Positions 11,829 through 22,946 of a stretch of DNA of 64,000 nucleotides are shown one piece after another (position 1 is the stretch's first letter; each line of letters opens with the position of its first letter). The stretch is from Anolis sagrei (Eukaryota; Chordata; Lepidosauria; Squamata; Anolidae), in NCBI RefSeq assembly GCF_037176765.1, contig NC_090034.1, positions 4,655,375 through 4,719,374 on the forward strand. Direction: 5' to 3'. Position numbers and translations under genes: made by a program. The notes under the pieces were generated by a model. It was given only the letters and a program-made list of their open reading frames with translations. It did not search any database and was not told the DNA's origin.

Positions 11829-14736
11829 AGGTTTCTCCGTGCAACACCAACCAAGAGCCGGAGGACGGGGAGGCGGGGTCGCAGTGGTCTATAGAGATTC
11901 CATCCATCTGACCAGGAGCCCCATCCCGCAGACCACAAATTTTGAATGCGTCCACCTGAGGGTGGGTGACCGGGACAGAATAGGGATTCTGTTAGTGTAC
12001 CGTCCACCTCGCTGCACTACAGTCTCCCTACCTGAGCTAGCGGGGGTGGTCTCGAGCCTGGCGGTGGAGTCCCAACGGCTTCTTGTGCTGGGGGACTTCA
12101 ACATCCATGCCGAGGCAACCCTCACAGGAGCGGCTCAGGACTTCATGTCCGCCATGGCAACCATGGGGCTGTCCCAACGAATAACTGGCCCCACCCACTG
12201 TGCTGGACACACATTGGACTTGGTCTTCTGTCAGGGATGGGAGCAGGGTGGCGGTGTGGAGGAGTTATCTACCGCTCCGTTGCCATGGACCGACCACTTC
12301 CTGATCAGGTTTAGGCTCACTGCGCCCCCTAACCTCCGCAAGGGTGGAGGACCCATTAAGATGGTCCGCCCCAGGAGGCTTATGGATCCGAATGGATTCC
12401 TGACGGCTCTTGGGGAGTTTCCCGCCACCGCGGTAGGTGATAATGTCGAGGCCTTGGTCGCTCTCTGGAATGGGGAGATGACCAGGGCAATTGACAGGAT
12501 CGCTCCGGAACGTCCCCTCTCAAGTAACCGAGCTAAACCAGCCCCTTGGTTCACTGAGGAGCTGGCAGCGATGAAGCGAAGGAAGAGGGTTCTAGAGAGC
12601 GTGTGGCGCTCGGACCCAAGCGAGCCAAATCGAACACGGTTTGTGTCCTTTCTAAGGGCATATGCCGCGGCAATAAAAGCCGCAAAGAAAACTTTCTTTG
12701 CGGCCACTATTGCGTCTGCAAAAAACCGTCCGGCGGAGTTGTTTCGGATTGTCAGAGGTCTTTTAACTCCCCCTATCTCAGGTGGGAGCCCTGACAATTC
12801 GGCCACGCGCTGTGAAGCATTTGCTCGGTTCTTTGCAGACAAAGTCGCTTTGATCCGCTCTGGGCTGGACGCCACATTAAATGCAGTCTCCGTGGATGTG
12901 ACACAAGCACCTGCTTGTCCGATTTTGTTGGATTCTTTTCAGTTTGTGAAACCCGAGGATGTGGACAAGATACTTGGAGGAATGAGGCCTACCACGTCCA
13001 TCCTAGACCCCTGCCCATCCTGGCTTCTGAAGGAGGCCAGAGGGGGATTGGCCGAGTGGGTAACGGTGGTGGTTAATGCCTCCCTCCGGGAAGGCAAGAT
13101 TCCAGCGAGCCTAAAACAGGCTATTATAAAGCCGCTGTTGAAGAAACCATCACTTGACCCCACTAAATTCGAAAACTTTCGGCCTGTTTCCAATCTTCCC
13201 TTCTTGGGCAAAGTCATGGAAAGCGTGGTGGCCTCACAACTCCAGGTATTCTTGAGAGACACGGATTATCTGGATCCGGCACAGTCTGGTTTCAGACCGG
13301 GACATGGTACCGAGACGGTCTTGGTCGCCTTAGTGGATGATCTGCGCCGGGAGCTAGACAGGGGGAGTGTGTCCCTGTTGGTGCTCCTGGACCTCTCAGC
13401 GGCCTTCGATACCGTCGACCACGGTATTCTTCTGGGGCGCCTTGCAGAGATGGGTCTTGGGGGCACTGCTTTGCAGTGGCTCCGGTCATTTCTGGAGGGT
13501 CGTACCCAGAAGGTGTTATTGGGGGACTCCTGTTCAACACCACAGCCATTGACCTGTGGCGTTCCTCAGGGCTCCATCCTGTCCCCCATGCTGTTTAACA
13601 TCTACATGAAGCCGCTGGGTGAGATCATCCGGAGTTTCGGGGTGCGGTGTCACCTGTACGCAGATGACGTCCAGCTCTGTCACTCCTTCCCACCTGCTAC
13701 TAAGGAGGCCGTCGAAGTCCTGAACCGGTGCCTGGCCGCTGTAATGGTCTGGATGAGGGCGAACAAACTGAAACTAAATCCAGACAAGACAGAGGTACTC
13801 CTGGTCAGTCGCAAGGCCGAACAGGGTATAGGGTTACAGCCTGTGCTGGACGGGGTCGCACTCCCCTTGAAGGCGCAGGTTCGCAGCTTGGGTGTGACCC
13901 TGGATTCGTCGCTGAGCCTGGACCCCCAGGTTTCAGCGGTGACCAGGGGAGCATTTGCACAGCTTAGGCTCGTGCGCCAGCTGCGCCCGTATCTTGGGAA
14001 GTCTGACTTGGCCACGGTGGTACACGCTTTGGTCACATCCCGCCTCGACTACTGCAACGCTCTCTACGTGGGGCTGCCCTTGAAGACGGCCCGGAAGCTC
14101 CAGCTAGTCCAGCGCGCGGCAGCCATGTTGTTAACAGGAGCAGGGCGCAGGGAGCATACAACGCCCCTGCTGTCCCAGCTCCACTGGCTGCCGATTTGCT
14201 ACCGGGTCCAATTCAAGGTGCTGGTGTTATCCTACAAAGCCCTAAACGGTTCCGGCCCAAAATACCTTGCAGACCGCATCTCGGCCTACGAGCCCACGAG
14301 GACCTTGAGATCATCCGGGGAGGCCCTTCTCTCGGTCCTGCCCGCCTCACAGGCACGCCTGGCGGGGACGAGAGAGCGGGCCTTCTCGGTGGTGGCCCCC
14401 CGGCTGTGGAACACCCTCCCTGCTGAAGTTAGGCAGGCGCCCTCCCTTATGGCCTTTCGTAGGAGCCTGAAAACATGGCTCTTCGAGCTGGCCTTTAATT
14501 GAGTGTTAGATCATTGAAATGATGACAGGAATGGACAATGACTATGAAATGGATTATGACCCAGGATTTGACGAAGCGGATTTTTAGCATAAGTATATGT
14601 TATGTAGTAGTAGATCGTCATGTATTGTTTTTGATTCACTGTAAGCTGTCTTTTCTGTGTTGTTGTTCACCGCCACGAGTCGCCCTAGGGCTGAGAGTGG
14701 CGGTCAATAAGTGCAAGAAATAAATAAAATAATAAA
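11829..14736 (+). mobile_element. L2-clade LINE, 5' truncated, long intact frame
   Basis: One open frame (11839-14502, 887 codons) covers most of the apurinic-type endonuclease and the whole reverse transcriptase. Motifs are LVLGDFNIHAEA, THCAGHTLDLVF and WTDHFLI (endonuclease), then SGFRPGHGTETVL, AAFDTVDHGIL, GVPQGSILSPMLFNIYM and HLYADDVQL (RT). It ends LKTWLFELAFN and is followed by the 3' tail and an AAATAAAT repeat. Compared with the 1070-codon copy at 35987 it lacks the first 180 or so residues, so the first Met in the frame is not the native start. It is inserted in the AT minisatellite; flanking TTTACTC on both sides is too repetitive to prove a duplication. Confidence 0.92.
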
Positions 14737-15249
14737 TAAATTTTACTCTATTGTTACTACATTTATTATTTTATTCTATTATTTTACTATATTATTATTA
14801 TTACCTTTATTATTTTACTGGAAGAATACGTAAGCACATTTACATTAAAGAAGTTTAGAATAACGGTTTAATCAGAGATGGACCGTCTTCTCTTAAATTA
14901 CAGTTTTATTTATGTAAATATTCATAAACATTTCACCTACTGATGATTTAATTAATGTAATTTTATTGGTATTTTTATTTTGAAATTTACCAGTAGATGC
15001 TGCTTTTCCCACACTCGGCTTATACTCGGGTCAATACGTTTTCCCAGTTATTTGTGGCAAAATTGGGTGCCTCGGCTTATACTCGAGTATATGTGATATA
15101 TATATACACTATATACAGCAAGACCTTCCTGTCAATCAGCTAATCTGCCATTTGCACATTGGGTTTCACAGTGCCTATGGTCTGAGTCCATTACAACGGA
15201 ATGGGATGACATAATTCCAGTTTTTCCCAGACATGCAAATTGCATAAGC

Positions 15250-15384
15250 CAGTGGTTCTCAACCTGGGGTCCCCAGATGTTTTTGGCCTACAAGTCCCAG
15301 AAACCCAAGCCAGTTTACCAGCTGTTAGGATTTCTGGGAGTTGAAGGCCAAAAACATCTGGGGACCCCAGGTTGAGAACCACTG
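15250..15384. mobile_element. Foldback hAT (Charlie-like) MITE
   Basis: Inverted repeat with arms CAGTGGTTCTCAACCTGGGG and the complement. CAGTGGTTCTCAA is the classic hAT-Charlie terminus. The 8-bp flanks GCATAAGC (15242-15249 and 15385-15392) are identical, so the insertion is fairly recent. Confidence 0.93.
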
Positions 15385-15429
15385 GCATAAGCCATTGTTC
15401 AAGGTCAGATCTTTAACTAAGATCTTCTT

Positions 15430-15556
15430 CTACACTGCCATACAAAATACACATTTATCTAATTTGAACTGTATTATATGGCAGTGTAGACTCAAATAAT
15501 CCAGTTCAAAGCAAATAATGATAATCTGGATTATATGACGGTGTAGAAGGGGCCCA
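15430..15556. mobile_element. Short foldback MITE (CACTGCCATA / TATGGCAGTG)
   Basis: Two inverted motifs, ACACTGCCATA and TATATGGCAGTGTAGA, and a third related end at 15535-15555 that runs GATTATATGACGGTGTAGAA. A relative lies at 63205-63282. Family name unknown. Confidence 0.6.
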
Positions 15557-16100
15557 GGTGTGAGGTCTGAGCTTTCCCTAGCTCAGTAGCCTTTATATAT
15601 ATATATTATGCGAATCTGTCCATTTCTATTTTCCAGTTGACCCCAAACAAAACTGTGGTGAAGGTAAGTAGGCCTAACATGTCTGAGGACCTTAAAGCAT
15701 CGGCTGCTTGTAATGGATTAATTTGTAGAGCCTCGGCTTTTTCAGTCATGGAGTAATTGTGACTCTTCCTGTTCATTTCCTTTTTTGGTTCCACACTAAA
15801 CGCTCATTGCATTGCTCACCTTAGAACCAGCCACTTCATCTTAACCAAAAGAAAATTCTTTACAGAACTGACTTCCTGTAGCAGCATTTCCTCAAAACAC
15901 GTTGACTTGTTTGAAAGCGACATTATTTTTCAAACTAACAACCTTCAGGGTGGTGCTTGGTGTGGGTTGGTTGCCCTAGGAAGCCATTGTTTCCTTGGGA
16001 AATGGCTGGCAACGCATCCAGCCGATTGGCTCACATTTTTCTTACAAAACTAAGGGTGTTTGGCTGTTGTTTACGTTAAGGAAGAGGGCTGTTCTGACAT
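15557..16100. other. SMURF1 intron, no recognised element
   Basis: Nothing recognised apart from a short TA run at 15593-15606. Confidence 0.5.
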
Positions 16101-18780
16101 CGTATAGACTAAAAGCAACTTCATTTTCAGAGTGCTGATCCTTATATAACAAAACTTTGTTGAGCGAGTGGGCTTTTTAACAAAAGACTCTCCTCATAAA
16201 TGTACAGTAGAGTAACTTATCAGTAGCATAACCCAGCACCAGTAGCCAACAGTGATAAAAAGAACAAAAAAACACAGACCCATGTTATCTCTTCCATAGG
16301 AGGCTTTTCTTTATAGCAAAATAACACGTTTGCACTGTTTACAAAAACAAGGTTTCCATAACACAAATTTCTTTACACTTCTTTCTTTGCTTCAACGCTG
16401 GCTTTGCTCTCACAGAGCCTCTTCTCATACCATAGTTACACAGGAGCTTCACACAGTAGCTTTACACACTGCAGCCGTCACACTGGAGCATTCATACATG
16501 ATGCCCTTCAACCTGGGGCTTCTCTCACTGAAGCTTCTCACATCAGGCCTACTAACACACTGAGGCCTTCTCATACTGAGGGCTGTCTTGGACTGACACC
16601 TGTCTTCTACTAAGATGAACTAACACTAAGGCCTTTCTCCCACTGAGGCCTTCTCATACTGAGGGCTGTCTCAGAATGACATCTCTCTCCCACTGCAGTG
16701 AACTAACACTAAGGCATTCTCATACTGAGGGCTGTCTTGGACTGACACCTGTCTTCTACTAAGATGAACTAACACTAAGGCCTTTCTCCCACTGAGGCCT
16801 TCTCATACTGAGGGCTGTCTCAGACTGACATCTCTCTCCCACTGCAGTGAACTAACACTGAGGCATTCTCAGACTGAGTGTTGTCTGGACTGACACCTAC
16901 TAAGGCGAACTAACACTGAGGCCCTTCTCACACTGAGGCCTTCTCATAATGAGGGCTGTCTCAGACTCTCTCTCCAACTGCAGTGAACTAACACTGAGGC
17001 CTCTCATACTGAGGGATCTTGGACTGACACCTTTCTTCCACTGAGGCAAAGTAACACTAAGGCCTTTCTCCCACTGAGACCTTTTCATACTGAGGGCTGT
17101 CTCAGACTGATGTCTCTCTTCCCATTGTGGTGAACTAACACTGAGGCCTTCTCATACTGAGGGCTATATCGGACAGACACTTTTCTTCCACTAACACTGT
17201 CTCAGACTGACATCTCTCTCCCATTGCAGTAAACTAACACTGAGGCATTCTCATACTGAGGGCTGTCTTGGACTGACACCTGTCTTCTACTAAGATGAAC
17301 TAACACTAAGGCCTTTCTCCCACTGAGGCCTTCTCATACTGAGGGCTCTTGGACTGACACCTTTCTTCCATTGAGGCGAACTAACACTAAGGCCTTCCTC
17401 CCACTGAGGCCTTCTCATACTGAGGGCTATCTCAGACTGACATCTCTCTCCCACTGTGGTGAACTAATACTGAGGCCTTCTCATACTGAGGGCTGTCTCG
17501 GACTGACACCTTTCTTCCATTGAGGCGAACTAACACTGAGGCCTTTCTCCCACTGAGGCCTTCTCATACTGAGGCCTTCTCATACTGAGGGCTGCCTCAG
17601 ACTCTCTCTCCAACTGCAGTGAACTAACACTGAGGCCTCTCATACTGAGGGCTATATCGGACTGACACCTTTCTTCCACTGAGGCGAACTAACACTAAGG
17701 CCTTTCTCCCACTGAGGCCTTCTCATACTGAGGGCTGTCTCAGACTCTCTCCAACTGCAGTGAACTAACACTGAGGCCTCTCATACTGAGGGCTCTTGGA
17801 CTGACACCTTTCTCCCACTGAGGCCTTCTCATACTGTGGGCTGTCACAGACTGACGCCTCTCTCCCACTGCGGTGAACTAACACTGAGGCCTTCTCATAC
17901 TGAGGTCTGTCTCAGATTGATGCCTCTCTCCCACTGCGTTGAACTAACATTGAGGCCTTCTCATACTGAAGGCTATCTCAGACTGACACCTTTCTTCCAC
18001 TGAGGCGAACTAACACTGAGGCCTTTCTCCCAGTGAGGCTTTCTCATACTGAGGGCTGTCTCAGACTGATGCCTCTCTCCCACTGCGGTGAACTAACACC
18101 GAGGTCTCTTGGACTGACACCTTTCTTCCACTGAGGCGAAGTAACACTGAGGCCTTTCTCCCACTGAGGCCTTCTCATACTGAGGGCTGTCTCAGACTGA
18201 TACCTCTCTTCCACTGCGGTGAACTAACACTGAGGCCTTCTCATACTGAGGTCTGTCTCAGATTGATGCCTCTCTCCCACTGCATTGAACTAACACTGAG
18301 ACCTTGTCATACTGAAGGCTATCTTGGACTGACACCTTTCTTCCACTGAGGCGAACTAACACTGAGGCCTTTCTCTCACTGAGGCTTTCTCATACTGAGG
18401 GCTGTCACAGACTGATGCCTCTCTCCCACTGCAGTGAACTAACACACAGTGAACTAACACTGACACCTTTCTTCCACTGAGGCGAAGTAACACTGAAGCC
18501 TTTCTCCCACTGAGGCCTTCTCATACTGAGGGCTGTCTCAGACTGACACCTCTCTTCCACTGCGGTGAACTAACACTGAGGCCTTCTCATACTGAGGCCT
18601 AGTAACACACTGAGGCCTTTCTTCCACAGAGACCTCTCACAGACAGAGGGCTTCTAAGCTAGAGGCACACCTGCTTATGTAGTACTACAGCTTTTGCTTA
18701 GTCATTGCACCCATTTAACCCTTTCAGTGCTCGACTCACATTTTTGTAATTAAAAATACCTAGTTAGTTTTTAATATGTC
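16101..18780 (-). mobile_element. Unclassified dispersed element carrying a minisatellite
   Basis: Bases 16130-16500 and 18610-18775 match, in the opposite direction, the segment at about 24570-25230. Shared landmarks include the stretch around CACTGTTTACAAAAACA, the GTACAGTAGAGTAACTTA motif, and the end near GTGCTCGACTCACATTTTTG. The middle (16500-18640) is a minisatellite. No coding frame or known family was recognised. A long terminal repeat of an old retroelement is possible but unproven. Confidence 0.55.
16560..18640. repeat. Minisatellite, CTAACACTGAGGCC word family
   Basis: About 2 kb made of words such as ACTAACACTGAGGCCTTTCT, CTCATACTGAGGGCTGTCT and CTTCCACTGAGGCGAA in higher-order units. 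Base composition and the lack of any lasting frame argue against coding. It lies in a SMURF1 intron about 500 bp before an exon. Confidence 0.93.
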
Positions 18781-18959
18781 TGACTAAATTGAGCCCTTCA
18801 TACATAAAGTGGGAGGTAACTGCAGACTCCAGAAACACCCCAAACTCTGGAGAAGTGCAAAATATTTTGAAGAGGGTCCTGGGAGAATGAGTCATGATCC
18901 TGAGGAGCATCTCAAAAAATCTTTTCCAAGCAACATCTGTTCAAAGTGCTGATTTAGTC

Positions 18960-19058
18960 CAGGCATGTTGAACTTCGGCCCTACCTACCGGCTGTTAGGA
19001 ATTGCGGGAGTTGAAGTCCAAAACATCTGGAGGGAGGGCCGAAGTTCGCCCATGCCTG
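18960..19058. mobile_element. Foldback hAT-type MITE, partly deleted
   Basis: Starts CAGGCATGTTG and ends CGCCCATGCCTG. Same family as 5650-5791, with one arm shortened. The 8-bp flanks are only partly alike, so it is an older insertion. Confidence 0.75.
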
Positions 19059-19149
19059 ATCTAAAGGCATACCTCTAACCACCAGATGTGTCATCATTGG
19101 GCTTCTCTTCTAGATAGTGAGTTCTTGGTCTTTTTGGCATTTCTTGCAG

Positions 19150-19328
19150 GATCATCTGTCTTACTTCCACTTCGTTGGTCGGATAATGGGTCTGGCTGTG
19201 TTCCACGGGCACTACATCAACGGAGGCTTCACCGTTCCTTTCTACAAGCAGCTTCTGGGAAAACCCATCCAATTATCTGATCTGGAATCAGTCGACCCAG
19301 AACTGCACAAGAGTTTAGTTTGGATTTT
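19150..19328 (+). CDS. SMURF1: SMURF1 coding exon, HECT N-lobe core
   Basis: Third coding exon. It reads [20 protein letters not shown], then [19 protein letters not shown] and ELHKSLVWI, the hydrophobic core of the HECT N-lobe. Acceptor TTCTTGCAG, phase 0 start. It ends in TT of a leucine codon completed by A in the next exon, and the donor is [25 protein letters not shown] fits SMURF1; the SMURF2 version I recall has IMGMAV and YIDGGFTLP. Confidence 0.96.
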
Positions 19329-19556
19329 GTGAGTATTTGACTTGAAAAAAAATCAAAACCTGTGTCAGGTATCCTATTCTGAGTTGCCGATGCATCCAAT
19401 AATCCTGTCAACCCATTTTTTTTTAAGCATGCTACAGAATTAACATAATCTTTAATACCCAACCAGTTGAAAGCATGGATTTTAAACTCATGTCCTGTGT
19501 TTTGGCCTCTGTCCTGTGTGATTACTATATATCTATATAAATAAAATGTAATGTTT

Positions 19557-20573
19557 TATTTATAAACCCCCGGTGGCGCAGTGGGTTAAAGCACTGAGCT
19601 GCTGAGCTTGTTGACCAAAAGGTCGCAGGTTCGATTCCAGGGAGCGGCGTGAGCTTCCGCTGTCAGCCCTAGCTTCTGCCAACCTAGCAGTTCAAAAACA
19701 TGCAAATGTGAGTAGATCAATAGGGACCGCTCTGGCGGGAAGGTATTTTTATTTATCGTGTCATCAGCAACCATTGTGTTACAATTCTAACAGAGCAAAA
19801 CAAACACACAAATTAAAAAGGAAAAGGAAAAATAACCACACAGATTTTGCAAATTTGGTATTTGGTTAAATGTCCTTTGACCAGTATCTGGCCACTTGGA
19901 GTGCCTCTGGGGTTGCCGCAAGAATGTCCTCCATTGTGCATGTGGCAGGGCTCAGGGTGCATTGCAGCAGGTGGTCAGTGGTTTGCTCCTCTCCCCACTC
20001 GCATGCCGAGGATTCCACTTTGTGGCCCCATTTCTTAAGATTGGCTCTGCATCTCGTGGTGCCAGAGCGCAGTCTGTTCAGCGCCTTCCAAGTCGCCCAG
20101 TCTTCTGTGTGTCCAGTGGGAGTCTCTCATCTGGTATCACCCATGAATTGAGGTGCTGGGTTTGGGCCTGCCACTTTTGGACTCTTGCTTGCTGAGGGGT
20201 TCTTGCTTGCGAGTGTCTCTGTAGATCTAAGAAAACTATGTCTTGATTTAAGTCATTGACGTGCTGGCTGATACCCAAACAGGGGATGAGCTGGAGATAT
20301 CTCTGCCTTGGTCCTTTCACTATTGGCTGCTACTTCCCGGCGGATGTCAGGTGGTGCAATACCGGCTAAGCAGTGTAATTTCTCCAGTGGTGTGGGGCGC
20401 AGACACCCTGTAATGAGGCGGGAAAGTAACGGCGCTCCATGCAGTCATGCCGGCCACATGACCTTGGAGGTGTCTATGGACAACGCTGGCTCTTCGGCTT
20501 AGAAATGGAGATGACCACCACACCCCAGAGTCAGACATGACTGGACTTAATGTCAGGGGACAACCTTTACCTT
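19557..20573 (+). mobile_element. tRNA-derived SINE (Sauria type), split by a LINE
   Basis: The head has polymerase III box A (GGTGGCGCAGTGGGTTAAAG) and box B (GGTTCGATTCC). The 3' end has GAGTCAGACATGACTGGACT, like the end of BovB (GAGTCGGAAACGACTGAACG at 35126), then AACCTTTACCTT. This head-plus-BovB-tail plan is that of Sauria SINEs. Flanks are the 14-bp direct repeat AAAATGTAATGTTT (19543-19556 and 20574-20587). A LINE occupies 19746-20416. About ten extra bases precede the expected SINE start. Confidence 0.88.
19746..20416 (-). mobile_element. LINE 3' end (same family as 23700-24540)
   Basis: The 3' end is on the left (TTATTTATCGTGTCATCAGC). On the - strand it encodes parts of the same C-terminal peptide as the copy at 23820-24482. 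It is inserted in the SINE, with GGCGGGAAGGTA on the left and GGCGGGAAAGTA (20417-20428) on the right, 11 of 12 bases alike. Confidence 0.85.
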
Positions 20574-21135
20574 AAAATGTAATGTTTGTTTGTGGGATTA
20601 ACAGAACTCAAAAACCGCTGGACGAATTGACACCAAATTTGGACACAAGACACCTAACAACCCAATGTATGTCCTTCACTCAAAAAAAAATTGCTTTTGT
20701 CATTTGGGAGTTGTAGTTGCTGGGATTTATAGTTCACCTACAATCAAAGAGCATTCTGAACACTACCAATGATGGAATCAAACCAGACTTGGCAAACAGA
20801 TCTCCCATGACCAACAGAAAATACTGTAAGGGTTTGGTGGGCAGTGTCCTTTGGTTTTGGAGTTGTAGTTCACCTACATATAGAGAGCACTGTGGACTCA
20901 AACAATGATGGATCTGGACCAAACTCTACACGAGTACTCAATATGCCCAAATGTGAACACTGGTGGAGTTTGGGGAAAATAGAATCTTGACATTTGGGAG
21001 TTGTAGTTGCTGGGATTTATAGTTCACTTACAATCACAGAGCATTCTGAACCCCAGCAACGATAGAATTGGGCCAAACCTCCCACACAGAACCCCCATAT
21101 GGGCCACAGCAACGCGTGGCAGGGGATGGCTAGTA

Positions 21136-21639
21136 TCTATATAAATAGAATCATAGAATCAAAGAGTTGGAAGAGACCTCATGGGCCATCCAGTCCAACC
21201 CCTTTCTGCCAAGAAGCAGGAATATTGCATTCAAAGCACCCCTGACAGATGGCCATCCAGCCTCTGCTTAAAAGCTTCCAAAGAACGAGCCTCCACCACA
21301 CTCCGGGGCAGAGAGTTCCACTGCTGAATGGCTCTCACAGTCAGGAAGTGTGATGTTACAATAAAAATGTAATGTTTTATTGTAAAGTTACAATAAAAAT
21401 GTAATGTTTGTTTGTGGGATGAACATAACTCATATACAACTGGACGAATGGACACTAAATTTGGACACAATACACCTATCAGGCCAACGAGTGACCATCA
21501 CTCATAAAACACTGAAAAACACAGTGAAAGAGATTTAAAAGCCAAAACACAAAAATTACATTACAACGCATGTGCAAAACCACATATATACACATATACA
21601 CAGGCTGGGCCACAGCAACGTGTGGCAGGGGATGGCTAG
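21136..21639 (+). mobile_element. Helitron-like element, copy 2, abutting copy 1
   Basis: Begins TCTATATAAATA directly after the T-A that follows the CTAG end of copy 1. It ends with the same hairpin (GCCACAGCAACGTGTGGC) and CTAG at 21636-21639. A CR1 fragment (21148-21349) is inserted near its 5' end. Its interior is shorter than copy 1. No coding capacity. Confidence 0.78.
21148..21349 (-). mobile_element. CR1 LINE 3' end
   Basis: On the - strand it reads the end of the CR1 protein (TVRAIQQWNSLPRSVVEA, LEAFKQRLDGHLSGVL) and then the AGAATCATAGAATC-type terminal repeat, seen in reverse at 21148. 5' truncated; sits in Helitron copy 2. Confidence 0.9.
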
Positions 21640-21895
21640 TGTTAACAAAAAAACAAATAGCGTAATCCATTTGGCAACAAACACGTCTAATAAAACACAG
21701 TTGAGTCACTGAGGGCCCAGATACACAACCCATGCATTATGTAAAATGTGATTCAAAATCTCTCTCTCCCTGGTGCCCAGTTCTTTCAGGCAGCTTCTCA
21801 GCCTCATGCTGTCCAAATATTTAGTTAGGAACATTGCTGGGTGTGTCCTGGTAGGAGCAGGAATGACTTGCATACTTTGGGTTTGTTTTTGACAG

Positions 21896-22033
21896 AGAGA
21901 ATGATATTACTCCAGTTTTGGACCATACGTTCTGTGTGGAGCACAATGCGTTTGGCAGGATTCTACAGCATGAGCTCAAACCAAATGGGAGGAACGTCTC
22001 TGTCACGGAGGAGAACAAGAAAGAATACGTCAG
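21896..22033 (+). CDS. SMURF1: SMURF1 coding exon, HECT N-lobe to hinge side
   Basis: Fourth coding exon. It completes the split leucine and reads ENDITPVLDHTFCVEHNAFG, then RILQHELKPNG and NVSVTEENKKEYV, part of the HECT N-lobe. The acceptor is TTTTTGACAG and the donor GTATCT. It ends AG of an arginine codon completed by the next exon. The TPVL and NAFGRIL spelling is SMURF1-like (SMURF2: TGVL, NAYGEII). Confidence 0.95.
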
Positions 22034-22146
22034 GTATCTGTGGCAAAGAAGACATTTTCCCCTTCAACAGTAATGTCCGGTCGAAAACACATTGCATCTT
22101 CTGTATTTTTAAAAAATATATATATTTCTTTTCATGTGTTTTTCAG

Positions 22147-22267
22147 GTTGTACGTTAACTGGAGGTTCATGAGAGGGATTGAGGCCCAGTTCTTGGCTCT
22201 TCAGAAAGGCTTTAATGAACTTATTCCACAACATCTATTGAAGCCTTTTGACCAGAAGGAGCTCGAG
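22147..22267 (+). CDS. SMURF1: SMURF1 coding exon, HECT N-lobe/hinge
   Basis: Fifth coding exon, only 113 bp after the previous one. It reads LYVNWRFMRGIEAQFLALQK, then GFNELIPQHLLKPFDQKELE. WRFMRG and LKPFDQ match SMURF1 (SMURF2: WRFLRG, LKTFDE). Acceptor TTTTTCAG, donor GTACTG, ends in phase 0. The short intron between this and the previous exon holds no repeat. Confidence 0.95.
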
Positions 22268-22395
22268 GTACTGGGCACAGCATTTGTATTCGTTTTTTAT
22301 TCATGGGACCAGTGAAAGTGAAACCAAGAGGGACACACTCCCCTTCTCCAGTTCCCTACACAGAACTCCCATGACTCCATAGCATTCAGCTACAC

Positions 22396-22533
22396 AGTGG
22401 GAGGCTTCTCTCATGTCCCTGCTTGGGGAGCTGGAGCTGACAGAGGGAGCTCATCCACCTCTCCTCAGGTGCGAACCTGCAACCTGTCAGTCCTACCAGC
22501 ACAGGGGTTTAACCCACTGAGCCACCGAGGACT
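22396..22533 (-). mobile_element. tRNA-derived SINE, head and body
   Basis: Read on the - strand it starts near 22533 with TCGGTGGCTCAGTGGGTTAA (box A) and continues to GGTTCGCACC-like box B sequence and AGCTCCCTCTGTCAGCTCC. Its 3' end is lost. It lies in the intron after the fifth exon. Confidence 0.8.
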
Positions 22534-22719
22534 CCTATTATTAGTAATATTACAAGTAATATAAATAAATATAATATTATATTATAATTATATATTTTAT
22601 ATTACATGTAATATTACTAATAATATTACAATATAATTGTGTAGTACAATATAATGATCTATAGTGCTGATATTGTACTGTGCTTATGATATAATGTATT
22701 GTGTGTGTATGTGTATATT

Positions 22720-22735
<16 letters not shown>

Positions 22736-22778
<43 letters not shown>

Positions 22779-22842
22779 AGCCACTCTGAGTCCCCTTTGG
22801 GGTGAGAAGGGTGGCCTATAAATGTCGCTAATAAATAAATAA
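22736..22842 (+). repeat. (TA)n microsatellite and L2-type 3' tail
   Basis: A (TG)n then (TA)n run (22715-22774) is followed by TAAGCCACTCTGAGTCCC, GGGTGAGAAGGGTGG and (AAAT)n, the tail of an L2-type LINE. Half of a foldback MITE follows at 22844-22900 (GGGAGTTGAAGTCCAAACAC, then CCCATGCCTG). Confidence 0.75.
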
Positions 22843-22946
22843 ATAGTGGGAGTTGAAGTCCAAACACCTGGAGGGAAGGCCGAAGTCTGCCCATGCCTGT
22901 TCCATAGTGCTTGCTCCTTAAAAACGGGTGTGTTTTGCTGCACCAG

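Larger units (their letters stand above)
9510..15095. mobile_element. TIR element swollen by AT-rich minisatellite
   Basis: The ends are inverted: ACTTGAGTATAAACCGAG near 9530 and CTCGGCTTATACTCGAGT near 15072. The right flank 14990-15090 carries the rest of the terminal region. The interior is mostly a (TTATTATTTTACTCTATTA)-like minisatellite from 9610 to 11828 and at 14737-14818. A conserved block of about 150 bp, beginning GGAAGAATACGTAAGCAC, appears four times (10465, 10869, 11410, 14819). An L2 LINE sits at 11829-14736. No transposase is left and the superfamily is unknown. Confidence 0.7.
19532..21133 (+). mobile_element. Helitron-like element, copy 1 (hosts SINE and LINE)
   Basis: It begins TCTATATAAATAAAATGTAA after an A. 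It ends in a short hairpin (GCCAC 21103-21107, GTGGC 21116-21120), nine bases and CTAG at 21130-21133, followed by T. TC start, subterminal hairpin, CTAG end and A|T target are the Helitron signature. There is no Rep/helicase gene, so it is non-autonomous. The body after 20700 holds the module GGGAGTTGTAGTTGCTGGG that also occurs in other elements of this window. A SINE and, inside it, a LINE interrupt it. Confidence 0.8.

Noticed and set aside
16560-18640. Coding or regulatory tandem array
   Set aside because: No frame persists and word order varies; it is a minisatellite.
19565-19640. tRNA gene
   Set aside because: Boxes A and B are present, but it is the head of a SINE with body, BovB-like end and target duplication, and cannot fold as a full tRNA by eye.
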